This document shows, piece after piece, positions 41,207 through 47,199 of a stretch of DNA of 47,199 bases. Origin of the DNA: Clostridium bornimense (GTDB taxonomy: Bacteria; Bacillota; Clostridia; Clostridiales; Clostridiaceae); NCBI RefSeq assembly GCF_018917145.1, contig NZ_JAHLOD010000027.1:1-47199 (forward strand). The letters are read 5' to 3'. The position numbers and the translations under genes were made by a program. The notes below the pieces were generated by a model. The model worked only from the letters and a program-made list of their open reading frames with translations. It was not told the DNA's origin and did no database searches. Each line of letters starts with the position of its first letter. The stretch's first letter is position 1.

Positions 41207-42448
41207 ATGGGTACTAATTCTTTAATAGGTAAAAGTTATATAAATAATATACTAAGTAAATATTCTACATTGGTATATAGACTTGCACTAGTTATAACAA
41301 AAAGTAAAGGTAGTGCCAATGAAGTAACTGAAAAAGTTTTTCTTGAATATGTTGATAGTTCTAAAAACTTTATAAGTGATTATCATTTAGAAGTATGGTT
41401 TATTAAAACAACGATAAAGATTTCAAACAACATTATTTATGGAAATTTATCTAAGATAATTAATTTGGAAAGTAAAGTTAGTTTTGAAAATAAGTCGCAA
41501 GAAATTCTTTATAATAAAGTATTACATATATCAAAAAAGAATCGTATAATTATTCATTTATATTATTGTGAAGATATATCATTAGAAAAAATAGCATCAG
41601 TATTTAATTGTTCCACTGTAGATATTAAAAGATTAATATGTTCTAGTAGAAATAGAATTATTAAATTGCTTAATAATGAATATGATTCTAACAAATTAAA
41701 AAGAGAATACAAAAGAGCTAATGCAAGAATTGTACTTTCGTTAGAATTTATCTATAAATTATCCAGAAAAATGATGGAATATAAGGGAAAGAGCAAAGGA
41801 GAGCTAGCTATGAAGATGTATAAAAAGATAGCAGTTGCATCAATAATGTTTTTATCAGTAGGAATTTTAACTGTTTCTACAAATATAGTTTATGGCAATC
41901 ATGATAAAGATTTAAAAAATGGATTAAAGATTACTGAATATGATAGATCTATAAATTTATCTAAAGGTGATTTTAATTATAAAAATGTAGCTTATGCAAA
42001 AGAGGGTTCCTCTGAAGGTGCTGACAAGGAAGATGTCGTAGAAAAATGGTCAGAAACTAAATATATTGATTATTTAGGATTAGACCCAAGACCTACATAT
42101 TTACCTGATAATTTTAAGGAAATAACTTCAAATAATCAGAGTGAAAAGGTGGCAAAAGATAAAACTCTAGAATCTGATAACTTTAATTTTTACTATGTAG
42201 GTGAGAATAATAGTTATATTAGTATAGATGTTTCTAAGGGCCAATTACCTGTGTACTCATCATCTTATAAAGAAAACTCATCATCAATATCTATTATAGA
42301 CGATGAAGTATCTTATAGCGAAGATGAAGATACACAAGATGAGCACTTTAAAGAATTTATGCATAAAGATATAGGATATTCAATTACAGCAAAGGGGGTG
42401 TCAGAAGAAGATTTTATTAAGATGATATCATCAATAATAGAAAAATAA
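41207..42448 (+). CDS. ECF-sigma-like domain fused to a membrane-anchored extracytoplasmic domain
   Basis: 413 residues. Residues about 10-75 (YINNILSKYSTLVYRLALVITKSKGSANEVTEKVFLEYV...VWFIKTTIKISNN) resemble sigma region 2. Residues about 105-155 (LYNKVLHISKKNRIIIHLYYCEDISLEKIASVFNCSTVDIKRLICSSRNRIIKLL) resemble sigma-4 with its HTH. Both are degenerate for an ECF factor. A basic stretch leads to a transmembrane helix (MYKKIAVASIMFLSVGILTVSTNIVYG, about 204-230), then an acidic extracytoplasmic domain with YIDYLGLDPRPTYLPDNFKE, as in DUF4367-like proteins. An internal AAAGGAGAG (41795-41803) stands 6 nt before an in-frame ATG (41810, residue 202), so the membrane half may also be made alone. 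Confidence 0.75.
   Translation: MGTNSLIGKSYINNILSKYSTLVYRLALVITKSKGSANEVTEKVFLEYVDSSKNFISDYHLEVWFIKTTIKISNNIIYGNLSKIINLESKVSFENKSQEILYNKVLHISKKNRIIIHLYYCEDISLEKIASVFNCSTVDIKRLICSSRNRIIKLLNNEYDSNKLKREYKRANARIVLSLEFIYKLSRKMMEYKGKSKGELAMKMYKKIAVASIMFLSVGILTVSTNIVYGNHDKDLKNGLKITEYDRSINLSKGDFNYKNVAYAKEGSSEGADKEDVVEKWSETKYIDYLGLDPRPTYLPDNFKEITSNNQSEKVAKDKTLESDNFNFYYVGENNSYISIDVSKGQLPVYSSSYKENSSSISIIDDEVSYSEDEDTQDEHFKEFMHKDIGYSITAKGVSEEDFIKMISSIIEK
41795..41812 (+). promoter_or_regulatory. Internal ribosome-binding site and start codon within the sigma-fusion gene
   Basis: AAAGGAGAG, six bases (CTAGCT) and ATG in the same frame as the long gene, exactly before the membrane segment. It would yield a 212-residue protein with an uncleaved signal anchor. 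Confidence 0.55.
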
Positions 42449-42481
42449 CCAAATTATTAATTACTCAACTTTTCTAAAAGG

Positions 42482-42520
42482 AGATTTGTTAGTACCCAAA
42501 GCTAACAAATCTTTTTTTTT
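42482..42520 (+). terminator. Terminator after the sigma-fusion gene
   Basis: AGATTTGTTAG pairs with CTAACAAATCT, followed by nine T. Confidence 0.9.
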
Positions 42521-42530
42521 AGAAAAAATA

Positions 42531-42573
42531 AAAATGTTGCGATGAATTCGATTACTCATCGCAACATTTTTTA
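42531..42573. terminator. Terminator serving the minus-strand gene at 42587
   Basis: AAAATGTTGCGATGA pairs with TCATCGCAACATTTT around ATTCGATTAC; T/A runs on both sides. It lies just below the stop codon of the hypothetical gene. Confidence 0.85.
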
Positions 42574-42586
42574 ATATTAAATATTT

Positions 42587-43135
42587 TTAGTCAACTATTC
42601 TCGTTGCTATATCTTGATCATGATAACCAATACAAATTTTAAAGCCACAATCTTTATATTTTAAGGCTGCTCTAGCAAATAGAATATTCGTCTTTGCTAT
42701 TAGCATAAGTAAAATTGCTGTATCTTCATTACTTTCAAAGAAGTTCTGTTTAGCTTCTTTAAGAAATATATCTGCGTATTCGTAAAGAGATACTGTATTT
42801 ATTGAAGCTACCCATTTAGTACTCCAATCTTCATTGTCATCTTCTACCGAATTGTAATCACTGCATATGAATAGATAACTATCCCAATCATTGTCTATAT
42901 CATAATCAAAGTAAATAGCTTTTGCATCAAACTCTTTTGCAACTTCAATAGCTTCTGGAATAGCTTTTTCTATACTTTTTTCATAATTGCCAAGGTTTAC
43001 ATTGTTTATCATTTTTAACATTTTATCTGATAAGCCTAGACTTTTACATGTTTTCACAGCAAAGTCCTCAGCACCTTTTAAATCACCATCTATAATAAAT
43101 TTTTCAAGGTCTAAGAAATAATTATAATAATCCAT
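42587..43135 (-). CDS. Hypothetical acidic protein (182 residues)
   Basis: No family recognised. The protein is acidic, with helical parts (LEKFIIDGDLKGAEDFAVKTCKSLG; DTAILLMLIAKTNILFARAALKYKD) around a segment AIYFDYDIDNDWDSYLFICSDYNS that recalls immunity-type or SUKH-like folds without clear motifs. No toxin-like gene is adjacent. AAAGGAGGA precedes the ATG, so translation looks strong. Confidence 0.7.
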   Translation of the reverse strand: MDYYNYFLDLEKFIIDGDLKGAEDFAVKTCKSLGLSDKMLKMINNVNLGNYEKSIEKAIPEAIEVAKEFDAKAIYFDYDIDNDWDSYLFICSDYNSVEDDNEDWSTKWVASINTVSLYEYADIFLKEAKQNFFESNEDTAILLMLIAKTNILFARAALKYKDCGFKICIGYHDQDIATRIVD

Positions 43136-43194
43136 GATAATCCTCCTTTAAGTTATTACAAATAGTATATCAAAAATCTTATTGAAGTCGCAAT

Positions 43195-43716
43195 TTATTT
43201 ATATATATCTGCTAATGCAATATAATGATCTGCAACTATCTTAATTGATTTTATCTCTTTATCAGTAAGTTTTCTAACTATTTTGGCGGGATTTCCTTTG
43301 CATAATACACCAGGTGGAATTTTATTATTTTTTTCAATAACACTGCCTGCACAGACTATTGTATTTTCACCTATTTCTGCACCTTCCTTTATTACAGCAT
43401 TACCTTCAACCAAAACGTTATTATGAATTTTGCAACTATGTATAGCACAGTTATTTCCAATAGATACATCATTTCCGACAACGGTAGGGGCTCCAAAATC
43501 GTTATATATAATAGTATTATTTTGAATATTACTATTATAGCCAATAACTGTTGTATCGGTATTACTCATAATTGTAACACCATCCCATATAGATGTATTA
43601 TATCCTATATTTATTTTTCCTATTAGCTCAACATCTTTTGCAATAAAGCAACTTCTATCAATTTTACTCATTTTACATTCACTGCCTTTTTTTAGATTGT
43701 TATATTTCTTTGCCAT
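43195..43716 (-). CDS. Gamma-carbonic-anhydrase-like left-handed beta-helix protein, metal ligands mostly lost
   Basis: 173 residues with hexapeptide repeats (VELIGKINIGYNTSIWDGVTIM... through ENTIVCAGSVIEKN) and the C-terminal GNPAKIVRKLTDKEI of YrdA-like proteins. In the active family three His bind zinc. By position, the first is Tyr here (NTIIYND), the second Asn (SIGNNCAIHSC) and only the third remains. The RGD arginine of the family is also replaced (TIMSNTD). Catalysis as carbonic anhydrase is therefore doubtful. The first ATG has no good ribosome-binding site; ATG 43671 matches the family start and may be right. Confidence 0.78.
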   Translation of the reverse strand: MAKKYNNLKKGSECKMSKIDRSCFIAKDVELIGKINIGYNTSIWDGVTIMSNTDTTVIGYNSNIQNNTIIYNDFGAPTVVGNDVSIGNNCAIHSCKIHNNVLVEGNAVIKEGAEIGENTIVCAGSVIEKNNKIPPGVLCKGNPAKIVRKLTDKEIKSIKIVADHYIALADIYK

Positions 43717-43884
43717 TGTATTGCGTCATCTATGTTATTAATAATAAAAAGTCTCTACTATAATTATGCAATTATTTCATAAATCTTTCTATAGTTTCTC
43801 ATATTTGACATTTTTGAATGCTTATACCGAAAAATAGGTAGAAAAATATCTTTTATGATAAAATTTTGGTCATTTACGAATACT

Positions 43885-43897
43885 AGATAGGGGAGAA
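43885..43897 (+). repeat. 13-bp repeat AGATAGGGGAGAA, copy 1
   Basis: The same 13-mer recurs at 44604-44616. Both are in short intergenic gaps upstream of terminator hairpins. It includes a Shine-Dalgarno-like GGGGAG, but no convincing gene follows either copy. Confidence 0.4.
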
Positions 43898-44029
43898 TGA
43901 ACAATTAAAGGTATTATGGTTGTATATAAGCCAATTAAAAACTATGTATGTATAAAATATTGGGCTTTATTTTCAATTTATACAACAATTTTTCTATGCT
44001 ATTTTACAGCTATTCTTATTTATATTACA

Positions 44030-44083
44030 AAAATGAACTATGGCATTAATAAATACGAACTCGTTAATACCATAGTTCATTTT
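44030..44083 (-). terminator. Terminator after the second GNAT gene
   Basis: AAAATGAACTATGG-C-ATTAA pairs with TTAAT-A-CCATAGTTCATTTT with one mismatch. It lies just below the stop codon of the minus-strand acetyltransferase gene. Confidence 0.75.
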
Positions 44084-44093
44084 GCAATTAACT

Positions 44094-44522
44094 TTATTTC
44101 CAAATAGTCTTAAACATTCCTGGACCTGTTGATACAGTAGGCATTTCTGTAAAGCCAAATTTCTTATAAAATCCTTCCTTATTTTTCTCAGCAAATAAGG
44201 TTATATAAATACAATCGCCTTTATCAATGGAATTAAAAAGAAAATCTATTATACGTTCTATCATTATAGTTCCTATCCCGATATGTTGATATCTTGGATC
44301 TACCATTACATCGAAAATAACAGCAATATAACCTTTATCTCCAACAACTCTTGCAGAAGCTATTACTTCATCTTTTGTTTTAACAGCAACTATAAAAACG
44401 GAATTATTCAAACTTTTTTTAGCTTCCTTTTCGGGAATCTCTATCCAGCCTACTGATTTGCGTAATTTATTATAATTTTCAACAGTAATTTCATATTGAA
44501 ACTCAATATCCAGATTCTCCAT
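44094..44522 (-). CDS. GNAT-family N-acetyltransferase
   Basis: 142 residues covering one complete GNAT domain. IAVIFDVMVDPRYQHIGIGTIMIERIIDFL includes the Q-x-x-G-I-G acetyl-CoA loop, and FAEKNKEGFYKKFGFTEMP is the usual C-terminal motif. It resembles small diverse acetyltransferases found singly in clostridia; the acceptor is unknown. TAGGAGGA precedes the ATG. Confidence 0.88.
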   Translation of the reverse strand: MENLDIEFQYEITVENYNKLRKSVGWIEIPEKEAKKSLNNSVFIVAVKTKDEVIASARVVGDKGYIAVIFDVMVDPRYQHIGIGTIMIERIIDFLFNSIDKGDCIYITLFAEKNKEGFYKKFGFTEMPTVSTGPGMFKTIWK

Positions 44523-44603
44523 ATTTAGTAATCCTCCTACGTAAATAAATCTACTTTTATCATATGTGTAAAAAGATAATAAGTACCTTTTAAATTAAAT
44601 ATA

Positions 44604-44616
44604 AGATAGGGGAGAA
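44604..44616 (+). repeat. 13-bp repeat AGATAGGGGAGAA, copy 2
   Basis: Identical to 43885-43897. A hairpin terminator begins 15 bp downstream. Confidence 0.4.
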
Positions 44617-44630
44617 AAATCCAATAAAAG

Positions 44631-44664
44631 AAGAGTCAAAGCATGACGCATTGACTCTTTTTTA
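44631..44664. terminator. Terminator between GNAT and DUF975 genes
   Basis: AAGAGTCAA pairs with TTGACTCTT around AGCATGACGCA, followed by T on the plus strand and TTCTTTTATT on the minus strand. It serves the minus-strand DUF975 gene. Confidence 0.75.
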
Positions 44665-44670
44665 TTATAC

Positions 44671-45291
44671 TTATATTGAATTTTCATTAATTGTTTTTAT
44701 ATCTTCATAAAAACAAGCTTTAGATATTTCTATATATGGTGTGAGCCATAATGAACCTATTCCACAAGTTAAAATGCTTAAAAGTAGCCATCCTATAAAA
44801 GAAAAATATAAACAAAATAACTTCCATTTATATCCGATCATCATAACTCTACTTTCCTTTAAGCAATCGAAAATTGATTTTTCAGGATTTTCTACAAGTA
44901 TATAAAAAGATTGACTATATGCAAGTGATAATATAATTCCTGGTATAATGAAAAATATAGAACCTAAAAGAACAATTATAAATTCTAAACATATAAGACC
45001 TAATCCTTTTAAAAATAAGGCAAATTGAGAAAAAATATCCTCTATTCTAGCTGAATTTTTGTCTGTAGCTAAGTTTAGAGAAAATTTAGCTTTTCCTAAA
45101 ACAAAAATAGGAGCAATTAGAAAGGGTAATATAATTTCTATTAATATAAAATCACAAAGAATTGCTATAAAAAAACCTAAATAGTATACACCAGATATAA
45201 TTGTTTGCACAAGTAGAAAAGTACCTAAAGCTAACCCCCAATTGCCTTTAAGCTGCCTTCGAGCCATAAATCTAATTTCACGATTTTGCAT
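44671..45291 (-). CDS. DUF975-family membrane protein
   Basis: 206 residues with about five hydrophobic spans. The N-terminal NREIRFMARRQLKGNWGLALGTFLLV and the SLAYSQSFYILVENPEKSIFDCLKESRVMMIGYKWKLFCLYFSFIGW segment are the DUF975 hallmarks. Function unknown. The ATG at 45291 stands after GGAGG; an in-frame ATG at 45306 overlaps the site. A related gene lies directly upstream on the same strand. Confidence 0.85.
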   Translation of the reverse strand: MQNREIRFMARRQLKGNWGLALGTFLLVQTIISGVYYLGFFIAILCDFILIEIILPFLIAPIFVLGKAKFSLNLATDKNSARIEDIFSQFALFLKGLGLICLEFIIVLLGSIFFIIPGIILSLAYSQSFYILVENPEKSIFDCLKESRVMMIGYKWKLFCLYFSFIGWLLLSILTCGIGSLWLTPYIEISKACFYEDIKTINENSI

Positions 45292-45393
45292 ATTAAAAAC
45301 CTCCAAATTTCAATATATATTTATGATCTAAAATGAATCAATCTTGAAGTTATTGACTCGTATAATATGGAATACAAGATTATTGTGTATACT

Positions 45394-46203
45394 CTAATTT
45401 GCATTTATATAAAAATTTGCTTTAGTTAATTCAATATAAGGTTCTAACAATAATAAACCAACTAAAAGTAGTAAATCAGAAAAAACAGATCCTAATAAGA
45501 ATGATCCTATAACTGAAATAATTAAAATAAGTATATACCATCCTATAAAAGATAAATGTAAACCAATATACTTCAATTTATTTCCTCTCATAAGAAATCT
45601 GCTTTCTTGTATGCAGGCAAAGGTTGATTTTTTAGGATTGTCAGCTAATATATAAAAAGCTTGAGAGTACATTAATTGTATAACTATAGATGATATTATA
45701 AAAAGAACGATAATGCTAATAAGAATCATTATAGTAGTATGAATCCTATTTGAGGTGAAGTAATATTGTATATTAAAAATAACTTCAATAGGTTGTGAAA
45801 TCATATATATGGATATTATAATTAGTGCTACTACAATTATTGGTATATACCATAAGCCTGAAAAAATTTGCACTAATAAAGATAATAACAAGGTTTTAGG
45901 ATATATTTTAAATTGTGAAAATAAATCCACAAACCTAGCACTATGATAATCTTCAGTCATATTTAGGAAGAATCTACATCTACCTGCTCTCATTACTCCT
46001 GTCAAAAACATAGTAATAATAAGACTAAGTACAATGAATTGTATTATTGCAAGTAATTGCTCATGTTTTGCGCTAAGTAGAATAGATACAATTGTTGATG
46101 AACTTCTTAAAATAATTGTATACATAATAAGTGTAAATATAGATTTTATCCACCTACCTTTCAATTGATCTAATGCATTTTCCTTTAATATTTTAATTGG
46201 CAT
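45394..46203 (-). CDS. DUF975-family membrane protein (paralogue)
   Basis: 269 residues, about six or seven membrane spans. LKENALDQLKGRWIKSIFTLIMYT and LMYSQAFYILADNPKKSTFACIQESRFLMRGNKLKYIGLHLSFIGWYI align with the neighbouring gene; SARFVDLFSQF in this one and SARIEDIFSQF in the other are also shared. It has an extra loop-helix segment in the middle (about 115-175). AGGAGGGGG precedes the ATG. The pair is a local duplication with divergence. Confidence 0.85.
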   Translation of the reverse strand: MPIKILKENALDQLKGRWIKSIFTLIMYTIILRSSSTIVSILLSAKHEQLLAIIQFIVLSLIITMFLTGVMRAGRCRFFLNMTEDYHSARFVDLFSQFKIYPKTLLLSLLVQIFSGLWYIPIIVVALIIISIYMISQPIEVIFNIQYYFTSNRIHTTIMILISIIVLFIISSIVIQLMYSQAFYILADNPKKSTFACIQESRFLMRGNKLKYIGLHLSFIGWYILILIISVIGSFLLGSVFSDLLLLVGLLLLEPYIELTKANFYINAN

Positions 46204-46638
46204 TTAACCCCCTCCTAATTTATGCAAAAAAACTTCAATATGACTATATTATATCAAAAAAATATAATATATTACAAATATTATACATTTAGATAATATT
46301 TCAATATAGATTTTATCTTTGTAGCTCTTTTTGTTATATAACTTAAAGATAATTTTTATTTATTACATTTTCTTATTTATAAATTATATAGGCTACAATT
46401 CATGGCATATCATTAAACTTCGGTAAACTACAGATATTACATAAGTTTACTTAGTAAACCTATATAATACATAAACAATAATCAGAAATTTCACCTAATA
46501 AGACATAAGAATAATTATGTCTTGTTAGGCGAAATAGCAAAAAGAGCGATAAATAAGGGGTTAAGAAAGATAGCCAATTATATAATTTTCTTATAAAAAG
46601 TAGCATGATTTAGCGTATATTTAGTAAAATATATAATT
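46204..46638. other. 435-bp intergenic stretch with palindromes
   Basis: No open frame with a ribosome-binding site. It holds GTTTAC-TTA-GTAAAC (46445-46459) just before a TATAAT (46463-46468), another GGTAAAC copy near 46422, and a long hairpin at 46488-46535. Possibly a regulated promoter driving a short structured RNA on the plus strand. Confidence 0.45.
46488..46535 (+). ncRNA. Long imperfect hairpin of unknown role
   Basis: ATTTCACCTAATAAGACATAA pairs with TTATGTCTTGTTAGGCGAAAT over 21 bp with two mismatches and a 6-nt loop. It lacks the T-run of a terminator. It may be the core of a small RNA, or a mobile-element remnant. Confidence 0.35.
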
Positions 46639-46875
46639 CTAATTAAAAGAAATTTTTAAAAACAGATATATGTAAATTCCTAGGATGAAACTAGATATTA
46701 GAATGTGATTAAATAATATTAAGAGTAATATAGTTATAATAAAGATACCTAATATTGATTTATTCTTAATAATATAAAAGTAAGTCTTTTTATTATATTT
46801 ATAAATTTTTTCTGCTAAAATACAGCCAAGTAAAAAAGATATTAATGTAGGAAAAGAAAATACTATTAATATCAT
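46639..46875 (-). CDS. Small membrane protein (78 residues)
   Basis: Two or three hydrophobic segments (MILIVFSFPTLISFLLGCILAE; IKNKSILGIFIITILLLILF; LISSFILGIYIYLFLKISFN) separated by a basic loop (KIYKYNKKTYFY). No family recognised. TAGGAG precedes the ATG at good spacing, so expression is likely. Confidence 0.6.
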   Translation of the reverse strand: MILIVFSFPTLISFLLGCILAEKIYKYNKKTYFYIIKNKSILGIFIITILLLILFNHILISSFILGIYIYLFLKISFN

Positions 46876-47094
46876 GGTGTTAACTCCTAAAAAATGATTT
46901 ATTAATAATATATGATTGATTAGGTATAGAATAGGACTACTTTATAAAATTGATACTCCTGACTTACAATTAAAGAGCTTGTGATAGAAACTTTAACATA
47001 ACTTTGTATAATAAATTTGATACTGGAAAAGCTGCTACACTTTGATCTGACTCCTGTCAAGTAGACAATCAAAATAAATAAAAGATATATGATT

Positions 47095-47118
47095 ATGCGA
47101 CTACGTTGTTAGTCGCAT
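47095..47118. terminator. Hairpin after the CDS truncated at the right edge
   Basis: ATGCGACTA (47095-47103) pairs with TAGTCGCAT (47110-47118). It lies just below the stop codon of the minus-strand partial gene and is followed on that strand by T-rich sequence. Confidence 0.6.
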
Positions 47119-47121
47119 TTA

Positions 47122-47199
47122 TCATGATGCTCTTTTTTTCTTTGCTTCTAACTCTGCTTTATAAGCAAGTATTCTCTTATTTTCTGGTATCGGATATTG
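47122..47199 (-). CDS. C-terminal fragment of a gene continuing beyond the window
   Basis: Reading from the edge on the minus strand, 25 codons (YPIPENKRILAYKAELEA then KKKRAS) end in TGA at 47122-47124. The basic Lys-rich tail and following hairpin suggest a real C-terminus. Too little is visible to name the product. Confidence 0.6.
   Translation of the reverse strand, partial: QYPIPENKRILAYKAELEAKKKRAS

Noticed and set aside
43916-44107. 63-codon hydrophobic plus-strand frame
   Set aside because: Its second half is the terminator hairpin of the minus-strand acetyltransferase gene, and its end overlaps that gene's 3' end. The AAAGG site is only 4 nt from the ATG. Insufficient support.

Overview
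The window reads as chromosomal DNA of a low-GC, spore-forming Firmicute, most likely Clostridium in the strict sense or a close relative. The composition is strongly A+T-rich, Shine-Dalgarno sequences are strong (AGGAGG/GGGGAG type), and the Gram-positive replicase PolC is present. Other pointers are a tyrosyl T-box, hairpin-plus-T terminators after most genes, and candidate Fur, PurR and mother-cell sigma sites. I see no rRNA, tRNA, prophage, insertion sequence or CRISPR array. Apart from a CDS tail cut off at the right edge, the genes appear intact.

Layout. 1-8.2 kb: GNAT acetyltransferase, polC, a YjeM-type amino acid permease and a FliB-like Cys-rich protein. 8.2-12.4 kb: enolase behind a consensus promoter with a near-perfect Fur box at its start point, then a FadR-type regulator and ilvD that share a probable operator. 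12.4-16.9 kb: a ribbon-helix-helix protein and two histidine kinases with no response regulator beside them. 16.9-18.9 kb (minus): a cysteine-desulfurase-like enzyme and a Cys/Asp/Arg/Asn repeat protein behind a sigma-K-like promoter. 19.2-21 kb: amtB-glnB, with a terminator-like hairpin directly after the promoter. 21-28.3 kb: an ABC-F resistance-type ATPase, a Fur-box-controlled MacB/FtsX-type ABC exporter and a MATE exporter. 28.3-30.6 kb (minus): a 5-oxoproline transporter pair with pyrrolidone-carboxylate peptidase. 31-36.1 kb: a PotABCD-like importer operon with a PurBox-like site, then an amidohydrolase of the deaminase type. 36.1-38.9 kb: T-box, tyrS, an HTH/coiled-coil protein and a YbaK-type deacylase. 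38.9-47.2 kb: mostly short minus-strand genes (HMA-like, Hsp20, HdeD/DUF308, gamma-carbonic-anhydrase-like, GNAT, two DUF975 membrane proteins, a small membrane protein). Among them lies a plus-strand gene fusing a sigma-factor-like part to a membrane-anchored extracytoplasmic part.

How the parts fit. Several blocks are self-contained circuits: nitrogen (AmtB/PII with a possible attenuator), pyroglutamyl peptide use (Pcp plus 5-oxoproline transport), iron (two Fur-type promoters), a FadR-family regulator with ilvD, purine-linked import plus deamination (inferred), and tyrosine-tRNA sensing. The best candidates for something undescribed are the sigma-factor/membrane fusion with an internal ribosome-binding site, the Fur-type promoter in front of enolase, the repeat protein, and the PurBox-linked importer with its atypical amidohydrolase.
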